DNA of 35,028 bases from JBPBPI01 sp050954885 (GTDB taxonomy: Bacteria; Pseudomonadota; Alphaproteobacteria; Caedimonadales; Caedimonadaceae), in the NCBI GenBank assembly GCA_050954885.1, contig JBPBPI010000142.1, positions 1 to 35,028 of the forward strand, read 5' to 3'. Both the position numbers and the translations under genes were made by a program. The notes beneath the pieces are model-generated. The model saw nothing but the letters and a program-made list of their open reading frames with translations, had not been told where the DNA came from and did no database searches. Shown here one piece after another: positions 6,391 through 15,947 of this stretch. How positions within the stretch are numbered: the stretch's first letter is position 1; each line of letters begins with the position of its first letter.

Positions 6391-8777
6391 AATTTACGTT
6401 ATCTTGGCTGAAAGAACATCTTGAAACCACGGCCTCTTTAGATCAAATTACAGATCGATTAACAGCCAATGGTTTGGTGGTGGATTCCCTTACTCATCGC
6501 GGTGCGGGTTTAAATGGTTTCAAAATTGTCGAAATTGTTGAAGCTCTTCCTCATCCCAAAGCGGATCGCTTGCAAGTTTGTCGTGTTAATACAGGATCTG
6601 ACATCATTCAAGTGGTTTGTGGTGCGCCCAATGCGCGTGCTGGATTGCGCACTGTTTTGGCAAGTCCTGGTCTTATAATTCCCACGTCCAGACTTGTCAT
6701 ACGTCAAAGCACTATTCGCGATGTTGAAAGTCAAGGCATGTTATGTTCCGAACGTGAATTAGGCTTAAGTGATGCCCACACCGGCATTCTTGAATTGGAT
6801 TCAGAGGCCCCTATTGGCACAGAGTTTGCTGCTTATCATGGTTTGGATGACCCCATTATCGATATTGAAATCACCCCTAATCGCGGTGATTGCTTAAGCA
6901 TTCGTGGCATTGCGCGAGATTTAGCAGCTACCGGAATTGGTACTCTAAAGCCAATATCTGCTGTTAAGGTACCAAGTCATTTTGCTTCTTCTATTGACGT
7001 TGAAATCGAAAATACTCAAGACTGTCCGCTTTATTTAGGACGCATCATTAAAAATGTCAAAAATGGTCCAAGCCCTCTTTGGCTTCAGAAAAAATTAAAA
7101 TCTGTTGGTCTGAAATCGATCTCCCGATTGGTAGACGTTACAAATTTAATGATGATTGAACGCGGGCAACCTATGCACGTGTTTGATGCCGATCAACTTC
7201 AAGGATCATTAATCGTACGTACCAGCCATGAGCGTGAATCTTTTGATGCTTTAAATGATGAATCTTACACTATTTGTTCAGGTGCCATTGTGATTGTCGA
7301 TGATCAAGGTCCTTGTTGTCTGGGCGGTATCATGGGGGGCAAAGCATCGAGTTGCTCTGAAGAAACAACGAATGTGTTTTTAGAATCAGCCTTGTTTGAT
7401 GCGGTTCGCACTGCTCAAACCGGTCAAAAAATGAATATTTTAAGCGATTCGCGTTATCGCTTTGAACGCGGTGTTGATGGCAATATTGCGGAAGAAGTTT
7501 TAGAACAAGCAACACAATTAATCATCACCCTTTGTGGTGGTGAAGCCAGCGAGATTATTCGTGCCGGTGATCCAATTTTGGCCAGTTCAAAAAGATCGGT
7601 CCACTTTCGCCCTGAACGTGTACAATCTTTAGGTGGTCTTTCTATTTCTGATCAAACATCTTTTGATATTCTCAACAAACTTGGATTTAAAGAAATTGAA
7701 GGCGAAGATCAAGTTTACGAAATACCAAGTTGGCGTCCCGATATTAAAGGTGAAGCCGACTTGGTAGAAGAAATTCTTAGAATTCACGGCTACGATCATA
7801 TCACCAAAACACCTTTGCCTTTAGTAACACCTCAAGAACGACTGTTACCAAATCTAGATAGCCAATACAGTTGGCAACGCATTTGGCAAGTTCAACGTGC
7901 TCTGGTGGCGCGCGGACACGCAGAAGCCTATACCTGGTCTTTCTTAAGACATGAATGGGCGCAACATTTTGGCGGCGGCCAATCAGAATTGGTTATCCGA
8001 AATCCTATCAGCGTCGATATGTCAGACATGCGCCCCAGTTTATTGCCTTTGCTTCTTGAAGCATTAGACCGCAACATTCGACGGGGTCAAGACGATGGGG
8101 CTTTGTTTGAAATTGGCAAGCAGTACTTGCCGGATAAAGAAGTTTTGATGGCCTCCGGTTTGCGGGGGTATAAAACAAGTCATGCACATTGGGCAGAAAC
8201 TGGACGCGCGGTTGATGCCTTTGATGCCAAAGCCGATGTTGAAGCCATTTTAGAAAGCGTCGGGTTTGATCCCGCGTCTGCACAAGTTTTACAGGGAGCC
8301 CCCTCTTGGTATCATCCGGGACGATCAGGGACTATAAGATTGGGTCCCCAATTAATACTGGCCCATTTTGGTGAATTTCATCCTCAAACCCTAAAGATGT
8401 TTAATCTGGACAAAGCCGTGGTCGGATTTGAAGTCTTTTTAGATGCCGTTCCTTTTGCCAAAAATAAAATGCGTTTTTTTGATGCTTTATCGCCATACCA
8501 GGCGGTTGAACGTGATTTTGCCTTTTTGATTGATCGCGATATTTCAGCTGCAAAATTGATTCAATTGATCCAAAAAGCAAACAAATCATTGATTAAATCA
8601 GTCACTATTTTTGATGTTTATCAAGGTAAGGGCGTGCCTGAGAATAAAAAATCAGTGGGTGTCCGCATTCGTTTGGAACCACAAGAAGCAACCTTAAGTG
8701 ATGCTGATATCACAGCCGTTTCACAAGTTATTATTGACACCACACACACACAGTTGGGAGCCGTTTTAAGGTCATGA
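6387..8777 (+). CDS. pheT: Phenylalanyl-tRNA synthetase beta subunit
   Basis: The 796-residue beta subunit carries the expected domain order: N-terminal region with an EMAP-type tRNA-binding domain (about residues 39-150), B3/B4 editing domain (near 210-380, with LGGIMGG), B5 domain (about 400-475), catalytic-like core, and a C-terminal FDX-ACB anticodon-binding domain (about 700-796). The start is the ATG at 6387, which gives MKFTLSWLKEHL, the canonical beginning, and overlaps the pheS stop by ATGA; an upstream in-frame extension to 6330 would lie inside pheS and is rejected. Its own stop overlaps lepA by ATGA, so pheS-pheT-lepA are coupled. Confidence 0.97.
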   Translation: MKFTLSWLKEHLETTASLDQITDRLTANGLVVDSLTHRGAGLNGFKIVEIVEALPHPKADRLQVCRVNTGSDIIQVVCGAPNARAGLRTVLASPGLIIPTSRLVIRQSTIRDVESQGMLCSERELGLSDAHTGILELDSEAPIGTEFAAYHGLDDPIIDIEITPNRGDCLSIRGIARDLAATGIGTLKPISAVKVPSHFASSIDVEIENTQDCPLYLGRIIKNVKNGPSPLWLQKKLKSVGLKSISRLVDVTNLMMIERGQPMHVFDADQLQGSLIVRTSHERESFDALNDESYTICSGAIVIVDDQGPCCLGGIMGGKASSCSEETTNVFLESALFDAVRTAQTGQKMNILSDSRYRFERGVDGNIAEEVLEQATQLIITLCGGEASEIIRAGDPILASSKRSVHFRPERVQSLGGLSISDQTSFDILNKLGFKEIEGEDQVYEIPSWRPDIKGEADLVEEILRIHGYDHITKTPLPLVTPQERLLPNLDSQYSWQRIWQVQRALVARGHAEAYTWSFLRHEWAQHFGGGQSELVIRNPISVDMSDMRPSLLPLLLEALDRNIRRGQDDGALFEIGKQYLPDKEVLMASGLRGYKTSHAHWAETGRAVDAFDAKADVEAILESVGFDPASAQVLQGAPSWYHPGRSGTIRLGPQLILAHFGEFHPQTLKMFNLDKAVVGFEVFLDAVPFAKNKMRFFDALSPYQAVERDFAFLIDRDISAAKLIQLIQKANKSLIKSVTIFDVYQGKGVPENKKSVGVRIRLEPQEATLSDADITAVSQVIIDTTHTQLGAVLRS

Positions 8778-10594
8778 CCACAATTTCTGAATCCACGACG
8801 TTTCATCATATCCGAAACTTTGCCATCATTGCGCACATTGATCATGGCAAGTCTACACTAGCAGATCGGCTTATTCAATTTTGTGGGGGACTGACCAACC
8901 GCGAGTTGAAAGAGCAAGTATTGGACAATATGGATATTGAGCGTGAGCGTGGTATCACAATCAAAGCGCAAACTGTACGACTGACCTATCCTGCCAAAGA
9001 CGGCACCGTTTATCAACTTAATTTAATGGATACCCCAGGACACGTCGACTTTGCCTATGAAGTCAGTCGTTCTCTCGCCGCATGCGAAGGATCGCTTTTG
9101 GTGGTAGATGCCAGTCAGGGCGTTGAAGCTCAAACGCTTGCCAATGTTTATCAAGCCATCGACAGTAATCATGAAATTGTGACTATTTTAAATAAAATTG
9201 ATTTGCCAGCCGCTGAACCAGATCGGGTTAAAGCTCAAATTTCCGAAGTCATTGGACTTGATACCCAAGATGCCATCATGGTATCGGCCAAATCTGGTAT
9301 TGGGATTGAAGATGTTCTTGAAGCGATTGTCACAAAACTTCCGGCACCTAAAGGCGATGAGAATACGACACTTAAAGCTCTTTTGATCGACAGTTGGTAT
9401 GATCCTTATTTAGGCGTCATCATCTTAGTGCGTGTTAAAGACGGTATTTTAAAACGGGGCATGAAAATTCGTATGATGTCCACAGGAGCTGCTCATCAAG
9501 TGGAAAATGTCGGCGTTTTTACCCCCAAAAAATTAAGCCTTGATGAATTGCGTCCTGGCGAAGTTGGTTTTATTACAGCCAGCATTCGCCATGTGGCAGA
9601 TTGTAATGTGGGTGATACCATCACCGATGAAAGACGTCCCGCCGAACAACCATTAGCCGGATTTAAAGCCAGTGTTCCGGTGGTCTTTTGTGGCCTGTTT
9701 CCAGCCGAAGCCGAAGATTTTGAGAACTTACGCGATAGTTTGTCTAAACTTCGATTGAATGATGCCAGTTTCTCTTTTGAAGCTGAAAGCTCAGCTGCAC
9801 TAGGTTTTGGCTTTCGGTGCGGCTTTTTGGGATTGCTTCACCTTGAAATTATTCAAGAACGCCTCGAGCGTGAATATAATTTAGATTTGGTGACTACCGC
9901 TCCCAGTGTGGTTTATCAACTTAAAATGACCAATGGCGAAGAGATTGAATTGCACAATCCGGCAGATTATCCCGATGTGGTTAAGATTGACACTGTTTTT
10001 GAGCCTTGGATCAAAGCCACGATTTTTGTGCCCGACGATTATCTGGGATCCATTCTAACCTTATGTACGGACAGGCGTGGCGAGCAAATTGATTTGACCT
10101 ATGTTGGCAACCGCGCCATGGTGGTCTACCGTTTGCCTCTTAACGAAGTGGTGTTTGATTTTTATGATCGCCTTAAATCAGTCTCCAAAGGGTATGCCAG
10201 TTTTGATTACGAAATTGATGAGTACCGCGAAGGTGATTTGGTCAAATTAACTATTTTAATCAATAGTGATCCAGTAGATGCACTTTCTTGTATCGTTCAC
10301 CGAACGCAGGCTGAAAATCGCGGCCGTGCTTTGTGTGAAAGACTCAAAGATTTAATTCCTAAACAATTGTTTAAAATTGCCATTCAAGGGGCCATCGGCG
10401 GTAAGATCGTGGCGCGTGAGACTATCTCTCCCCTGCGCAAAGATGTTTTGGCCAAATGTTACGGCGGTGATATCTCGCGCAAGCGCAAGCTTTTGGATAA
10501 ACAAAAAGCAGGTAAAAAAAGAATGCGTCAATTTGGTAAAGTTGAAATTCCCCAAAGTGCATTTTTAGCAGCCCTTCGCATGAACGATGATTAA
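8774..10594 (+). CDS. lepA: Elongation factor 4 (LepA), ribosomal back-translocase GTPase
   Basis: The 606-residue GTPase has the G1 loop AHIDHGKST, the G3 motif DTPGHVDF, the G4 motif NKID, EF-G-like domains, and the LepA-specific C-terminal domain (with the conserved GGDISRKRKLLDKQKAGKKRM-like region near residue 560-585, of which the positively charged stretch is clear). EF4 acts on stalled or mistranslocated ribosomes and in 30S maturation. Length matches the family. It overlaps pheT by four bases, an arrangement that puts it under pheST control. No internal terminator follows before the CorA-type gene 27 bases away. Confidence 0.98.
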   Translation: MTTISESTTFHHIRNFAIIAHIDHGKSTLADRLIQFCGGLTNRELKEQVLDNMDIERERGITIKAQTVRLTYPAKDGTVYQLNLMDTPGHVDFAYEVSRSLAACEGSLLVVDASQGVEAQTLANVYQAIDSNHEIVTILNKIDLPAAEPDRVKAQISEVIGLDTQDAIMVSAKSGIGIEDVLEAIVTKLPAPKGDENTTLKALLIDSWYDPYLGVIILVRVKDGILKRGMKIRMMSTGAAHQVENVGVFTPKKLSLDELRPGEVGFITASIRHVADCNVGDTITDERRPAEQPLAGFKASVPVVFCGLFPAEAEDFENLRDSLSKLRLNDASFSFEAESSAALGFGFRCGFLGLLHLEIIQERLEREYNLDLVTTAPSVVYQLKMTNGEEIELHNPADYPDVVKIDTVFEPWIKATIFVPDDYLGSILTLCTDRRGEQIDLTYVGNRAMVVYRLPLNEVVFDFYDRLKSVSKGYASFDYEIDEYREGDLVKLTILINSDPVDALSCIVHRTQAENRGRALCERLKDLIPKQLFKIAIQGAIGGKIVARETISPLRKDVLAKCYGGDISRKRKLLDKQKAGKKRMRQFGKVEIPQSAFLAALRMNDD

Positions 10595-10621
10595 ATTTTA
10601 CGGATGAAAAGGATTTAAAAG

Positions 10622-11587
10622 TTGCTCAAATCTTATACATCTAAGGGCATGCATTTTAATGAAACTAATATAGCAGAGCTTAAAAATAATTTAGATGATA
10701 TTGTTTGGATTGATTTGTATCAACCGACTGCCACTGAAGAAAAACTGATTGAAAATTTATTTGAAATTGATATCCCCACGCGCCAAGACATGCATGAGAT
10801 TGAACTTTCGAGCCGTTTGTATGAGGAAAACAATAGCTTTTTTATGACCCTAACACTGGTTGTGCAGACCAATAGTTTTCATTCTGAATCTCACGTCGTG
10901 ACCTTTATTCTTCATCACAAAACACTGATCACAGTCCGGTATGTCGAGATACTTCCCTTTTCAAATTTTCTCTCTAAATGGAATAAAGAAAATTACAGTC
11001 AAGGAAGTTCAATTTTAGTGTGGCTCTTGCAAGAAATTGCCGATCAATTGGCCGATACGTTGGAAGGCGTGGCTCAAAAGATTGAGGATCTTAGTTTCAG
11101 GATTTTTAACACACAAAACACAAAAACGTCGATTAAAATAAATTTTAATCATGTTCTTTTATCCATTGGAAGGTATGAAAATTTACTTTCTAAAAGTCAA
11201 GAAAGTCTATTTAATCTATCAAGGCTTTTAAATTTTATCACCGATATCTCTTATTTTAACACCTCGCAAGAACATCGCATGATTAATTTGATGATCCGTG
11301 ATATGCCACCCCTGATTGAACATTCAAATTTTCTAACCAACAAAATAAGCTTTTTGCTCGATGCCACTTTAGGTATGATTAATATTGAACAGAATTCGAT
11401 TATTAAAGTGGTCACGGTGGTATCCGTTGTCTTTCTCCCCCCCACCCTGGTTGCCAGCATCTATGGCATGAACTTTACATTTATGCCCGAACTTAAATGG
11501 CACCTTGGCTATCCTTATGCGCTTTTATTAATGCTGATTTCAGGCTTCTTGCCCTATCAATTTTTTAAATTCAAAAAATGGCTTTGA
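10622..11587 (+). CDS. corA: CorA-family magnesium/divalent cation transporter
   Basis: A 321-residue protein has a large soluble N-terminal funnel domain and two C-terminal membrane segments (about 262-281 and 297-314). The selectivity motif YGMNF is at 281-285, followed by the MPELKW loop typical of true CorA channels. CorA pentamers bring Mg2+, and also Co2+ or Ni2+, across the inner membrane. The start is TTG at 10622 with AAAAGGA about 8 bases upstream. It follows lepA by 27 bases, so it may be read from the same transcript. No convincing hairpin separates its end from the convergent gene at 11614. Confidence 0.93.
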   Translation: MLKSYTSKGMHFNETNIAELKNNLDDIVWIDLYQPTATEEKLIENLFEIDIPTRQDMHEIELSSRLYEENNSFFMTLTLVVQTNSFHSESHVVTFILHHKTLITVRYVEILPFSNFLSKWNKENYSQGSSILVWLLQEIADQLADTLEGVAQKIEDLSFRIFNTQNTKTSIKINFNHVLLSIGRYENLLSKSQESLFNLSRLLNFITDISYFNTSQEHRMINLMIRDMPPLIEHSNFLTNKISFLLDATLGMINIEQNSIIKVVTVVSVVFLPPTLVASIYGMNFTFMPELKWHLGYPYALLLMLISGFLPYQFFKFKKWL

Positions 11588-11613
11588 TTAAATAATTTCT
11601 TAAATTTAATTCA

Positions 11614-12279
11614 TCATGTTATTCGTGTTCGATAAACTTTGATTATGAAGTACTCGTTGGGATTTTGGCGGCGTACATGATATTCTATTGTCCATTTTGA
11701 AATCTTATTTTTTGTCACAATAAGATGTACAGGAGTTCCCTTAAAGAAAAATATATCTTCTTTTGCTTTTATCCATCGATCAATAAAATAAGCAGGTGTT
11801 ATTTCATTTTTTTTTGATATTAAACTAGGTTTATCATATCCGTCTTGTGGCCCTCGATAATTAAAGATCTCATCCCCATAATCAATGGATAAAATAAATA
11901 TTAAGCCATCATAATATTCAGTGGGATTTTCAATGGATCCTGTTTTATAAGTATAACTTTTACCAATAAGACTATTCCAAGAAGAATTGTTGTCGGTACA
12001 ATGCTTTTTAATCAATTCTTGAATATCTGAAACTTTTAAATGTGGAAATTTTTTTGCTTCTATTGCAGGGTTGTTTAAAAGAGCCGCTTTCTTATTTGCT
12101 CCATAATTGTAAAGATAATTACCCCATGATTCTGTTTCGGGTTCAAGTGATGATATTGGTGTTACAGAAGCATTTGCAGGATTTGTTTTATCTTGACTTT
12201 CTTCTTTAAGATGACTACTTGCCCAAAGGCCATAAAAAGTCGACAAGACCAAAGATAAAATCATTAATATTTTTTTCAT
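11614..12279 (-). CDS. Predicted secreted protein of unknown function
   Basis: A 221-residue protein starts MKKILMILSLVLSTFYG and has a typical Sec signal peptide, probably cut after LWA or LWAS around residue 21. The mature part is polar and rich in Lys, Asn and Tyr, has one clear cysteine, and shows no repeat or membrane segment. An AGGTGAG ribosome-binding site lies just before the ATG. It is downstream of the Sel1-repeat gene on the same strand, 157 bases away with a perfect inverted repeat between them, so cotranscription is uncertain. The DNA is visibly more AT-rich than that of the flanking corA and recF. I recognise no family. Confidence 0.72.
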   Translation of the reverse strand: MKKILMILSLVLSTFYGLWASSHLKEESQDKTNPANASVTPISSLEPETESWGNYLYNYGANKKAALLNNPAIEAKKFPHLKVSDIQELIKKHCTDNNSSWNSLIGKSYTYKTGSIENPTEYYDGLIFILSIDYGDEIFNYRGPQDGYDKPSLISKKNEITPAYFIDRWIKAKEDIFFFKGTPVHLIVTKNKISKWTIEYHVRRQNPNEYFIIKVYRTRIT

Positions 12280-12382
12280 ATACTCACCTGTTTTTTAAAT
12301 TTTGGTTTTTTCAAAATTATTTATACAGAGTATATGTAATATTTAATTGATTTTAAAGAGAAAATTTCGTCTAACAATTCAA

Positions 12383-12419
12383 TAATACCAAACATATTGA
12401 TATCATATGTTTGGTATTA
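12383..12419. repeat. Perfect 15-bp inverted repeat between two secreted-protein genes
   Basis: TAATACCAAACATAT (12383-12397) and its exact complement ATATGTTTGGTATTA (12405-12419) enclose a 7-base spacer. It sits 18 bases past the stop of the Sel1 gene. There is no strong T run on the minus strand after it, so it is either a weak terminator, an mRNA-stabilising hairpin, or an operator. Confidence 0.7.
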
Positions 12420-12436
12420 ATTTTATTATCTTAAGA

Positions 12437-14500
12437 TTATTTATTCATCGCTCTCATTAATTCTTCAATTTGTTCAGGAATCATAGGAATGGGCTGGGGA
12501 AGCATGAGAACCTGTACACTTGGCTCTTGTTGTATTTCAGCTTGTGGAAGCACGGCAACTTGTGCAATTGGCTCTTGCTCTGGATCAGATTTTAAACCAA
12601 AAATTGATTTAACAGAATCCAAGAAAGATGCTTTTTTCTTATCATCATCAAAATAAGGATAAGTATTTTTAAATTCATTGTTACGTCTATTTGTAAAACT
12701 TTCAAGCAATGTCAAATACATTTCAGGCGTATTTTTTGTATCTTCAAAAAATTTGATATTTCTTTGAATAACCGGCAAAAGGTCTTCTTTATCTGTCAAA
12801 TCAGTTTTATCATCATTTGAATTTTGTAAGGTCTGATAATGTTCCAATAAATCTTGATGCCAAGTTAATAAATAATCTCTTGATAATTGCCAAAACGCTC
12901 TTGGACTTAACAAATCTGATATTATATCGACATATTTAACATATTTGGGACCAAAATTATAATAAGTCGGCGATTCACCATGCGACCAAGATCTTATCAT
13001 GTCGCTGGTTTTCATTTGTTCTTTTAAAGCTGAATTTTTTAATTTGACACAGGTGATCATAAATTCTGGTTGATCAAATGCACCAATTGTTTTAAAAAAA
13101 TAAGGTATAACTTCAGAAATCTTATTTAAATGTTCTACAGCATTTAAATCTGGATCTTTTTTAAGATGTAATAAATTTTCAATGGTTTTTACCTCAGGAC
13201 AACTTTTCCAAATTTGTGCATAATTTTGAGCGAGTGCACCAAATTCTCTCTCATCTTTTTTTTGAGTTTTTTTGGTATATTTTTTGGCTTTAACATATTC
13301 TATTTGATTTTTAAGATATAATTTTACTTGATTGAATTGATCTTCTTCTAGCTCACCTTTCGAGCTGAGCAGACGCATTGCAATAACCAACAAATCATCT
13401 TTGGAAACAATTTTTCCTTCTTCATAAATTTCAGCAAGTCTGAATTGTGCTTTTGCGTTATCGTATTCTTGTGCCAACGTATGAAGTGTTTCTAAATCTT
13501 GATCTTTTTCAACGCCCACACCGTTCCAATTCATATTGGCCAAATATATCTTACTTTTTTTATTACCTTGATCGGTAGCTGCCTTAAACCATTTAAAAGC
13601 TTGCAGATAATCTTTGTTTTGTTCATATATAGCACCAAGTTCAAGTTGAGCACCTGGATCACCATGCTCTGCGACACGTGTCAAAAGATCAATGCTTTTT
13701 TTTATTTTTTTACTTTTTTGAATTTTTTTCTCTTCTTCATTTAGCTTATCGTTTTGATCAATGAAATCTGCTTGTGCCCCATAGACGCCAGCCAATGTTT
13801 CATAAGCAGAATGATCATCTTGTGCAGCTGCTAATTTTAATAATTTTTTGCCTTTTTTATATCTGGGGTCATCTTCAAAATTATCTTGTTTTATTTCTAA
13901 TATTAAGTTTTTCCCAAGTCTAGATTGAGCAGGTACATAACCTCGTTCTGCGGCACGTTCTAAATAATTTTTCTCAGTAGGTTGATATTTTATCCACCCG
14001 CACTCATAAAGACCGGATATAAGAAATTCTGCATGAACAGAACCTTGTTGAATAGCTTTTTTAAAATATTCACCAGACTTCTTGTTTGGAAAGATGCTTT
14101 CTCTCATATACAAAACACCTAAATTGGTCTGAGCCATGGCAGAAGCTTTTTCGTCTTCTCCTCTTGGGATAATTTTGGATTTAAGTTCAGGAAAAAGTTT
14201 TTGTTTTTGTAAATTATTTACAATAAAAATAAAATAATCCAAATCTTCAGACGAACAATTTTTATAAAATTGTTTTAATTTTTCGTCAGAAATTTTTTCA
14301 TCCTGCATTGAAATAGCCTTACCTGCCTTTAATTTGGCAATCACAGTCTCAACAGAGGGTTCTTGTTGTTGAATAAAAGGAAAATTTGCTTGAGACAAAG
14401 AATTATCTGGCACCTGTTCACTGGCTAAAGAAATGTCTGTATAAAAAGGAACTACAGTTAAAAACCAAAAGGGAATTTTTAAAAAATTATTGTTATTCAT
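12437..14500 (-). CDS. Secreted Sel1-like repeat protein
   Basis: A 687-residue protein has a Sec signal peptide (hydrophobic 8-20, likely cut after SLA at about 26). Residues about 121-365 hold Sel1-like (TPR-type) repeats: AQTNLGVLY, AEFLISGLYE, AQSRLGKNL, AYETLAGVYG, AQLELGAIYEQ, SKIYLANMNWNGVGV and AQFRLAEIYEEG. The C-terminal half is helical without obvious domain, ending in a Gln/Pro-rich tail where the unit QEPxxQVxxLPQ occurs twice. A related QQQEPSVETV lies near the mature N-terminus. Sel1 proteins act as protein-binding scaffolds, and in Legionella (LpnE, EnhC) exported ones promote host entry or survival; a comparable role is inference. The ribosome-binding site is weak (AGAGA). 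Confidence 0.85.
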   Translation of the reverse strand: MNNNNFLKIPFWFLTVVPFYTDISLASEQVPDNSLSQANFPFIQQQEPSVETVIAKLKAGKAISMQDEKISDEKLKQFYKNCSSEDLDYFIFIVNNLQKQKLFPELKSKIIPRGEDEKASAMAQTNLGVLYMRESIFPNKKSGEYFKKAIQQGSVHAEFLISGLYECGWIKYQPTEKNYLERAAERGYVPAQSRLGKNLILEIKQDNFEDDPRYKKGKKLLKLAAAQDDHSAYETLAGVYGAQADFIDQNDKLNEEEKKIQKSKKIKKSIDLLTRVAEHGDPGAQLELGAIYEQNKDYLQAFKWFKAATDQGNKKSKIYLANMNWNGVGVEKDQDLETLHTLAQEYDNAKAQFRLAEIYEEGKIVSKDDLLVIAMRLLSSKGELEEDQFNQVKLYLKNQIEYVKAKKYTKKTQKKDEREFGALAQNYAQIWKSCPEVKTIENLLHLKKDPDLNAVEHLNKISEVIPYFFKTIGAFDQPEFMITCVKLKNSALKEQMKTSDMIRSWSHGESPTYYNFGPKYVKYVDIISDLLSPRAFWQLSRDYLLTWHQDLLEHYQTLQNSNDDKTDLTDKEDLLPVIQRNIKFFEDTKNTPEMYLTLLESFTNRRNNEFKNTYPYFDDDKKKASFLDSVKSIFGLKSDPEQEPIAQVAVLPQAEIQQEPSVQVLMLPQPIPMIPEQIEELMRAMNK

Positions 14501-14769
14501 GAATATTTATCTCTGTTTTATTTAATTTATTTTTTATATTTTTCTAACTACTTGGACATTGATATATTAGTTTCACAAATTATAATTGTAAATAAACTTC
14601 TATCTTACTTTTTTTGTAAAACTTCATAATTTTAACGCCAATTTTGAATGTTGCTTGAGATAAAGGATCGTTTTCTAAAACTGTATTATCTAAAAAAATC
14701 TTCAAAGATAAAGCTTGAATCAAACCTATATTTCTGGTTTTTATACTCTTTAAGGAGAATACTTGATTT

Positions 14770-15930
14770 ATGACGCCCTCTTCTTATGGACTGACCCGTT
14801 TGGTGTTGACTGAATTTCGTAATTATAAATCGGCTCAACTAAGGTGTGACGTAAGGCCGGTTGTACTGACGGGCGACAATGGCATGGGCAAGACCAACAT
14901 CCTTGAGGCTATCTCTTTCCTCTCCCCCGGCCGTGGCCTGAGACGCTCTAAATTAGGCGATGTTACGCGAACACGTGAACAAACGGATTTAACGCCTTCT
15001 CCTTCAAACTTATTGCATCCCTGGGGTGTGGCCACCACACTGTCAACCCCTCAAGGTGATTGGGATATTGGCACCGGACTTGAGATTCAGGACAACAAAG
15101 AACGGCGCGTGGTCAAGGTAAATGGCACCTTGTTAAAATCTCAAACCACACTGAATGATTATCTGCATGTGCTTTGGCTCACCCCTCAAATGGATCGCCT
15201 TTTTCAAGAAGGGGCCTCGACACGCCGGCGTTTTCTAGACCGCTTGGTCTATGGCCTGGATTCGGGACACGCCAGCCGCGTCACCCGTTACGAGCATTAC
15301 ATGCGCGAACGCAGCCGCATTTTAAAAAATGGCGGTCGCGATATGCATTGGGTCGATGCCCTTGAAGCCAAGATGGCCGCAGAAGGCATTGCGATCACGG
15401 CAGCGCGTCTTCAATTTATTGAACGGCTGTTGCAAACGTGCACCTGGACATTGAATAATTTTCCCCAAGCAGACATGAGATTATCTGGTCAAATTGAGAC
15501 TTTTTTGTCAAAAAGCAGTGCCTTAGAAAGCGAAGATCAATTTAAAATCATTTTAAAAAAATCTCGCGCTTTAGATCGTGAAAGCGGTCACGTTTCTTAT
15601 GGTCCACACCGCAGTGATTTTTCGATTATATATCGTGCCAAAAACCGGGATGCCTCTTCATGCTCAACGGGCGAGCAAAAAGCGTTATTAATTTCGGTTA
15701 TCTTTGCAACCGCGCGCCTACAACGTCTTCAAGAACAAGGCGTTCCTTTAATGCTTTTAGATGAAGTCATTGCCCATTTAGATGAAGAAAAACGTGAAGC
15801 TCTCTTTGAGGAAATTTTGGCCCTTAAAACACAAGCTTGGATGACCGGTACCGATCTTGAAATGTTTCAATCTTTTGACAACAAGGTACAGTATTTTCAG
15901 ATAGAAAATGGTATGATACGACCTAAATAA
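14770..15930 (+). CDS. recF: DNA replication and repair protein RecF
   Basis: The 386-residue SMC-like ATPase helps load RecA at single-stranded gaps with RecO and RecR. The Walker A motif GDNGMGKTN is at residues 35-43, the ABC-type signature appears as CSTGEQKALL, and Walker B as LMLLDEVIAHLDEEKR. Length is typical. The start is ATG at 14770; AAGGAG lies 14 bases upstream, rather far, but the TTG closer to it is out of frame. The gene is more GC-rich than its surroundings. It is followed after 17 bases by gyrB, the usual order, but dnaN and dnaA do not precede it here; a divergent Sel1-repeat gene does. Confidence 0.95.
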   Translation: MTPSSYGLTRLVLTEFRNYKSAQLRCDVRPVVLTGDNGMGKTNILEAISFLSPGRGLRRSKLGDVTRTREQTDLTPSPSNLLHPWGVATTLSTPQGDWDIGTGLEIQDNKERRVVKVNGTLLKSQTTLNDYLHVLWLTPQMDRLFQEGASTRRRFLDRLVYGLDSGHASRVTRYEHYMRERSRILKNGGRDMHWVDALEAKMAAEGIAITAARLQFIERLLQTCTWTLNNFPQADMRLSGQIETFLSKSSALESEDQFKIILKKSRALDRESGHVSYGPHRSDFSIIYRAKNRDASSCSTGEQKALLISVIFATARLQRLQEQGVPLMLLDEVIAHLDEEKREALFEEILALKTQAWMTGTDLEMFQSFDNKVQYFQIENGMIRPK

Positions 15931-15947
15931 AACTTTAAGACAAAAAA

